Shown here piece after piece: positions 58,985-64,000 of a stretch of 64,000 bases of DNA. A program made the translations under genes and the position numbers. The stretch comes from Eumeta japonica (Eukaryota; Arthropoda; Insecta; Lepidoptera; Psychidae): the NCBI GenBank assembly GCA_005406025.1, contig BGZK01001293.1:62001-126000 (forward strand), given 5' to 3'. Each line of letters begins with the position of its first letter. Positions within the stretch are counted from its first letter, which is position 1. Under the pieces are notes generated by a model that had not been told where the DNA came from, did no database searches, and saw nothing but the letters and a program-made list of their open reading frames with translations.

Positions 58985-59720
58985 GATCTGTGGGTTTGTT
59001 TATCTGGGCTAATTTCCGAAAGTGCTGGACGGATTGTAATCAATTTTGTATAGAGGTAGACTATTTCCTGTTATAAGAAATAGGACATTTTGATATAAAA
59101 AAATATAGAAGGTTCCAGAAAATATGTGCAATGCCAAGAGAGCTGATATCGACATCGGGACGTGCTTTGAAATAGAGAGCAGACCGAAATCGAGAGAGCG
59201 ATCATAGTGAAGGGGGCGGGAAGTGGTTAGTATTTTTATAATCAGAATCCAAAGAGGTTGTAGGCATGGATATGGACGAAATTATTTTGTAAGAAAACAG
59301 TAGTTTACAAAAACAGTAGTTTTGTTTGAGGCCATATTTAAATCCATGCTAGTATAAATGCAATACTAACCTTATCGGTCTGTTCGTTACGTATTTAGTG
59401 ATTCGTAAACGACTGAACCGACTTGGATTCACTTTAGTATAGAAATAACTCAAGGCCTTGAGCATAGGTTATTTTTTATTTGTCTATGAGACTGTTAGTC
59501 TGTATATTTTTTTTATAATCCAACAATGGTTAAACTGATCTTGATGAAATCTGATACAGCGATAGATTACGTTTTCATATAAAATAAGAACTACTGTCTG
59601 TTTGTATGTTTGTTCATTTTATTGTATATTTTGTTAAATGTCAACTATGATGTAATCAATTCGGATCTAGTATGCTGACTGAAATTTATCGCCGCATAAA
59701 AGAAATAACTATTTATCTAT
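58985..59720. repeat. fragments of lepidopteran LINE/SINE-type 3' sequence
   Basis: Three phrases of similar wording occur: GTGCTGGACGGATTGTAATC, CGACTGAACCGACTTGGATT and GGTTAAACTGATCTTGATGA, each followed by words like TATAGAGGTAGA or CAGCGATAGATTA. Such phrases are typical of decayed RTE-related 3' ends in Lepidoptera (from memory). Boundaries are unclear. Confidence 0.4.
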
Positions 59721-60003
59721 TTATCTTCATATAAATAGACCAAATAGTTAACATACTTATAGAACACAACATTGCGTCTTTATAACCTATTACCTGTCTA
59801 TCTGTCTCTTTTTTTATATATTCTTCTTGTCTTATTCTTTTATTTCGACAACTTCTTAATCGATTTTGACAACATTAGATACGTAAAAATTTATTGTCTC
59901 CTAAAACCTGAGCTATATATTATGCAAAAAGATTGTGTGCAAGTTGAAAAAAGAAAAAAGTAATTATTTTAATTTTGATAGTCATGTTTATTTTCTGGAT
60001 ACG

Positions 60004-60160
60004 AATGGAGAAAGACATAAGGAAAAAGATGACAATTGTCAGGGGGAGAAAGGGAGATAGGGAGATACGGAGATGTAGAGCGAGAATGTGCGGGAAAAGA
60101 AAAGGGACAAAGAACGAACAGGAGAGTGTAAGAGAGAAAGCGAAAAGGGAATGGTAGGGA
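60004..60160 (+). repeat. purine-rich low-complexity tract
   Basis: About 157 bases of mostly A and G (GGGAGATAGGGAGATACGGA, AAGAGAGAAAGCGAAAAGGG). The 60-codon frame through it is an effect of composition. Confidence 0.7.
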
Positions 60161-60254
60161 CTAATTAAGATATAATTCCATATTTTGTCTTAGACTCTCC
60201 GATGATTTACTTTTACATAATTTCTATACAAGTACATCATATCATTATATTCAA

Positions 60255-60420
60255 TAGCATTTTGGTCCCGGTCTTGATTCCGATTGCTCTCTATTCAGAT
60301 CCGGCCTCGCTCTGGTCTCGTTGTCGATTCTAATTCTGATTCCGTTCTTGATTTCAATCCAGATCTCTCTCTCTCTCTCTGAATCCTTGAATTGCTCTTG
60401 ATTTCGGCTCCCTCATAACA
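60255..60420 (+). repeat. degenerate GATTCC/CTTGATT simple sequence with a (CT)n core
   Basis: Words such as CGGTCTTGATTCCGATTG, TCTAATTCTGATTCCGTT and CTTGATTTCAATCC recur, with a short (CT)n run near 60366-60380. The same vocabulary appears in reverse at 43.9-44.05 kb and more weakly at 57.9 and 59.2 kb. Confidence 0.55.
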
Positions 60421-60429
60421 AAATCACTT

Positions 60430-60800
60430 GTGTTCGTACCTATAGGGCCGGTGAGACACGGACGGACTGAAGCAGTCTATACCTACCTCTTTAAGCAGCA
60501 ACTGCGTGACAAACCAAATTTTTCATGGAAAACATTTCATCAATATATGCGCCTGAGCAGTCACGGGTGCACCGAGCAGTCAGAAGCACGAAGGGATTTC
60601 GCCATGCGGTCGTGGAGTTACTACACAAACTGATCGAGCCGTTGACAGCTCGGGAACAAGCCGTTGACGACATCTGTTCGATCAGTTGACAAGGAATGCA
60701 CAAGCAATTTACAACAACTGCTTGAGTGGTCGACAGCGACGACTTGAGCGGGTTATGTGTTTCGTCCAACGAATAACAGCTTCAAGCCGTTCATATGTCG
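60430..60800 (+). other. GC-rich block, unclassified
   Basis: GC-richer than the surroundings, with a repeated phrase AGCCGTTGAC (near 60641 and 60660) and a small inverted pair CGAGC...GCTCG. It resembles part of a DNA transposon in texture, but no transposase or ends were identified. Confidence 0.3.
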
Positions 60801-60915
60801 TCGGCCTAATATATACACATAAGCATCACCTCATAATTTTCTTTTTTCTTATGAGGTCGAGGAAAAGTGTTTTCGTATATTACATATAAATTTAACATAA
60901 TTTTTTTATCGTATT

Positions 60916-62247
60916 TTATTTACATTTAATAATAATATATGTATCATTTTTTTCAAGAATTTGTTGCCATTTTGTAGGTAGTGACATTATTTCATTGCTG
61001 TAGGAATTTCAGGACTTTTTTTCACAAAACTGCGACAAATAGTTTTGACAGTCCCTCTTGATGTTAAGCTAACGCTACTCGTACCTAAAGAATTCTGAAG
61101 AAAGCGAAATTAGTGAAAATCTGAGGGTGCAAGTTCAGAGCCATATGGTGGATGTATGAACATTTCCTAACCAAACTCTCTTAATATTTACTGAGTGGCT
61201 AAAGATGTGATCGTGTGTTATCATGATGAAAAGCCACACCCTTTCTGTTGATCAAGTCCGACCGTTTTTTCTCTGCTTCTTGCTTTAGTTTCATCAGCTA
61301 TTGGCAGTAGAGATCAGAATTGATGGTATTTCCCGGCGGTAAAAGCTCATAATAAATAATGCCCTTCTAATCCCACCATATACAGCATAAACTTATTGCG
61401 AGTCAATTCGGGTTTTGCTATAGTCTGTGGAGCTCGCTAGAACATGATCTTTTTGTACGTTCTTGTCGTAGGTCAAACTAACTTTTTTCAAATGCGCCAA
61501 AACTGTTTTATGATCAACTAGCTGCGCCCCGCGGTTTCACCCGCGTGGTGATGGAAAATTGTGATAATGATGATAGAAAGCGTTTTATTTTTTTGTCAAT
61601 TTTTCAATGTTTTTATATTATTTTGCTATTTGGGACGGAGACAAATCCAACAAATTAAAAATGAAAATCGGTCCAGCTATTCTCCAATAATAAATGTTCG
61701 AACAATTGTATTGTGTAATGTATGTAAATTGGAACTAAGTGTTTTTTATGATGATCTTACTAATATGTATTATAGGTATTATAAACGCTATAGTTTGTAA
61801 GGATAGATAGGTACGAAAGCATATGTTTTTTTTAATAAAAAGTATCCTATGTTATTTCTAATACCTTCAAGAGTATATACAAAGTTTCATGATAACCGGT
61901 TGAGTAGTTTTGGCGTGAAAGCGTAACAAACAAACTTACATTCACATTTATAATATTAGTATGATCCCCAGGTCTTCAACTATATTGTGAGAACTAATAT
62001 GCCGATCTTGTTCTATTTTTTCCAAAATCTCATCGACTTTATCCGCAACGGTCAACCAGACTAAGATTCATCTTTGACATCAAAATTACCGGACTCAAAA
62101 CGCTTGAACCAGTATTGTGCTACTTTTACCGACACTGCATTAAGTCCATAAACGTCACATTTTTTTTTCACGGCTTGTGTCGCATTTTTCCCTTTTTTTG
62201 TAATAAAACTTCGAAATGTATGGAATTTCTATGTTAGATTCACTCAT
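60916..62247 (-). pseudogene. mariner transposase relic (mellifera-like), interrupted by a later insertion
   Basis: The minus strand starts MSESNIEIPYISKFYYKKGK, then VSVKVAQYWFKRFESGNFDV and DKVDEILEKIEQDRHISSHN followed by IVEDLGI. An inserted sequence (61516-61970) follows, then DHKTVLAHLKKVSLTYDKN. The next part (around the first catalytic Asp) is deleted, then come FHHDNTRSH (second Asp) and FRFLQNSLG, and the remainder is decayed to about 60916. This is a different mariner lineage from the other copies here. Confidence 0.82.
61516..61970 (+). mobile_element. RTE/Metulj-like SINE or LINE 3' end, inserted into a mariner relic
   Basis: It starts AACTAGCTGCGCCCCGCGG, then TTTCACCCGCGTGG, and ends with AGTTTCATGATAACCGGTTG, then AGTAGTTTTGGCGTGAAAGC and TTTATAATATTAG. 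It is flanked by ATGATC on both sides (61510-61515 and 61971-61976; TATGATC if one more base is counted). Removing it rejoins the mariner frame (VEDLGI|DHKTV), so it inserted after the mariner. It has no coding content of its own. Confidence 0.82.
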
Positions 62248-64000
62248 TTTGGTGGACAGAAAAACAATATAAAAATGCCAAGACACCATTTTTACTTTTT
62301 AATTTTGTGTTGTCTATTTTATGGTATCAAAACTAGCCAGGTAAAAACAGCACAACCAAAGAGATTTTACTGCAACTTTTTATCTATAGAATACAAAAAA
62401 ATTTTTTCATCGAGCTAATATAAACATCATTACGTTTTATAATATTAGAGTAGTTTACATAATAGTTGAAAATTAGAACAAATTTACAATCTTTCCACAC
62501 ACGTACAATGGAGATTGTGAAAACGATTTGAAAGCAAAGAGTTAAAATATTGTTAAAGTTTTGAATATGTATTTGTCTGATATTTTTTATTGTTATTGTT
62601 AGGTATCTATTATGGAATGGCAACAACCTAAGATGGCGTAGTAGAGAGGCATACGATTTTACGAGGCATACGTAGTTAAAAAATTGTATGCAATATCCGC
62701 AATGAAGACGCTGTAGCACATAAATTGATATCTCGATGACGTTATCCAACGTTCTGAGCTATTCGGCCTTCACGACTTTATATCACGACAAATCAAAGTT
62801 GAAAATACCCTGACAGGTTGTGACATTGCTCATAATAATTTTTTCATTATATAATAGAATAAAATCTTTTCTCGTTTTCAGCTGATTCTCGTCAAACCAA
62901 GCATTCTTTTACAATAAAGGATTTTTTTTTATGTTATAGTTTGACATTGAAAAATACATTTAAGAATTCACACGTTGTTTAGTAACAGATTGGTCGATAT
63001 CTATGTGAGCTACAATCGAGAACGTAAACAACTTGTTATGAATATTTAACATTCTACGCGGATCTTGTTTTGAAAGCTAAGAAATGGGAATAACAAGCAA
63101 TACCGGACTTTTAGCGAGCGTGTCACAAAAACAAGTCCAGATGAAATCTAAGGTATACCTGATCTACATTAAATTAAAATGAAAACTATGAACTCTAAAA
63201 GAAAAATGTGTCAACGTTAATGATTTGTTATTATTATAGATACTGTAATTCACTACAGTAATGATTGACATGAATGAAAAATTGTTAATTTAGTTGCAAT
63301 ATAACTGTATTAAGTATGATAGCTAAGAGCCTTTTGGTCTTTCGTTAATAATTTGAATATTGGAACATTTGTACCATTAATGGGAGGAGGATTTTTCTTT
63401 AATGTGTTCTTTATTTGTTGTTCACAACAATGCATCAGATAGCTATCGTACAAGGTAGGACTTAGATATTTAGTACCAAAAATCTTGGGAACTTGGACAA
63501 AATTAATGAGATGTTACATTAAAAAAAAAAAAATGCAAAGTTTCGTTGGTTTATTTTCAACTTCTTCAGGCATACTGTAACAAATATACAATAATGATCA
63601 ATTTTCATAATACATTCCTTGAAAAAATTACTCAAATTGATACAAATACATTACAAAAGTGAAATCAAAGGATAAATGATATAAATATTTACTTTTAAGG
63701 TTAACATCCTCGTAACTGAACTCTTGTAATTATTACTACGTCAAAATTAACATTAATAAGATCTGACTGATTTAGAACTTGTATGCAAGCTTTTAAATCA
63801 TTCATAACTTAAAATACAAAACAATATAACTACTAATTAGCATTATAAATGCAGAAATTGAAAAAAAAATGCAATACAATTTAAACACCGTGCGATCGAA
63901 CTTATTACAAACTATTGCATTGTAGTCCAATGTTGTATAATTTCAGTACTTTGTAAAATACAGTTTCAATCCGGTTTTAAACACTGCTGCTTGTATAAAA
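62248..64000. other. AT-rich intergenic sequence, no gene seen
   Basis: A few short ORFs without recognisable motifs. A small direct repeat GAGGCATACG occurs near 62645 and 62660. Nothing else is supported. Confidence 0.5.

Noticed and set aside
61561..61800. 79-codon plus-strand ORF
   Set aside because: Lies within the RTE/Metulj-like insertion, which is non-coding.
1..64000. tRNA, rRNA or clear microRNA genes
   Set aside because: No cloverleaf with proper A and B boxes, no rRNA-like segment, and no hairpin of microRNA length with convincing arms was found by eye.

Overview
This is an AT-rich, intron- and transposon-laden stretch of an insect nuclear genome, almost certainly a lepidopteran. 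The evidence is the gene set (Rabaptin-5, a long multi-C2H2 zinc-finger gene, Atrophin/Grunge) and the repeats: several mariner lineages, Jockey/CR1-like LINE ends with a TTTGATT-type tail, an RTE/Metulj-like tail ending in ATAATATTAG, and a dispersed repeat ending in GGAACCCTAAAA. Repeat names are from memory and were not checked against a database.

Layout. (1) About 1.0-13.5 kb, minus strand: the 5' half of a Rabaptin-5 gene as six small exons (34-138 bp), running off the left edge. Its exons are too short to stand out as ORFs; they were assembled from splice sites, matching phases and family similarity. A mariner relic sits in its 6.8-kb intron. (2) 14-20.8 kb: intergenic repeats, with a mariner relic that keeps DD34D spacing, then a poly(A)-ended element carrying a young array of a 92-bp unit. 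(3) 20.9-37.2 kb, minus strand: a ten-exon gene for a protein of about 1,088 residues with about 23 C2H2 fingers. Its introns hold a Tigger/pogo element with both ends, a MITE-like element, a mariner, a hAT fragment, an RTE fragment and a LINE 3' end. Two of its exons each carry a reading-frame break, and the two cancel in total length. (4) 37.2-45.4 kb: a repeat cluster with an unclassified repeat, a decayed Jockey-like LINE (gag plus the start of the endonuclease) and a second copy of the poly(A)-ended element in which the 92-bp unit is single. (5) 45,486-50,939, plus strand: one uninterrupted 1,817-codon frame for Atrophin (Grunge/RERE family), a nuclear corepressor with ELM2, SANT and Atrophin C-terminal regions. 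(6) 51-64 kb: the presumed Atrophin 3' UTR, then gene-poor repeat sequence with a mariner relic that contains a later insertion flanked by a 6-7 bp target duplication.

The three host genes are functionally unrelated: endosomal Rab5 effector, DNA-binding zinc-finger protein and chromatin corepressor. No operon-like logic is expected. The most unusual items are the 92-bp expansion inside one copy of a dispersed retroelement-like sequence, the intronless Atrophin frame, and the paired frameshifts in the zinc-finger gene.
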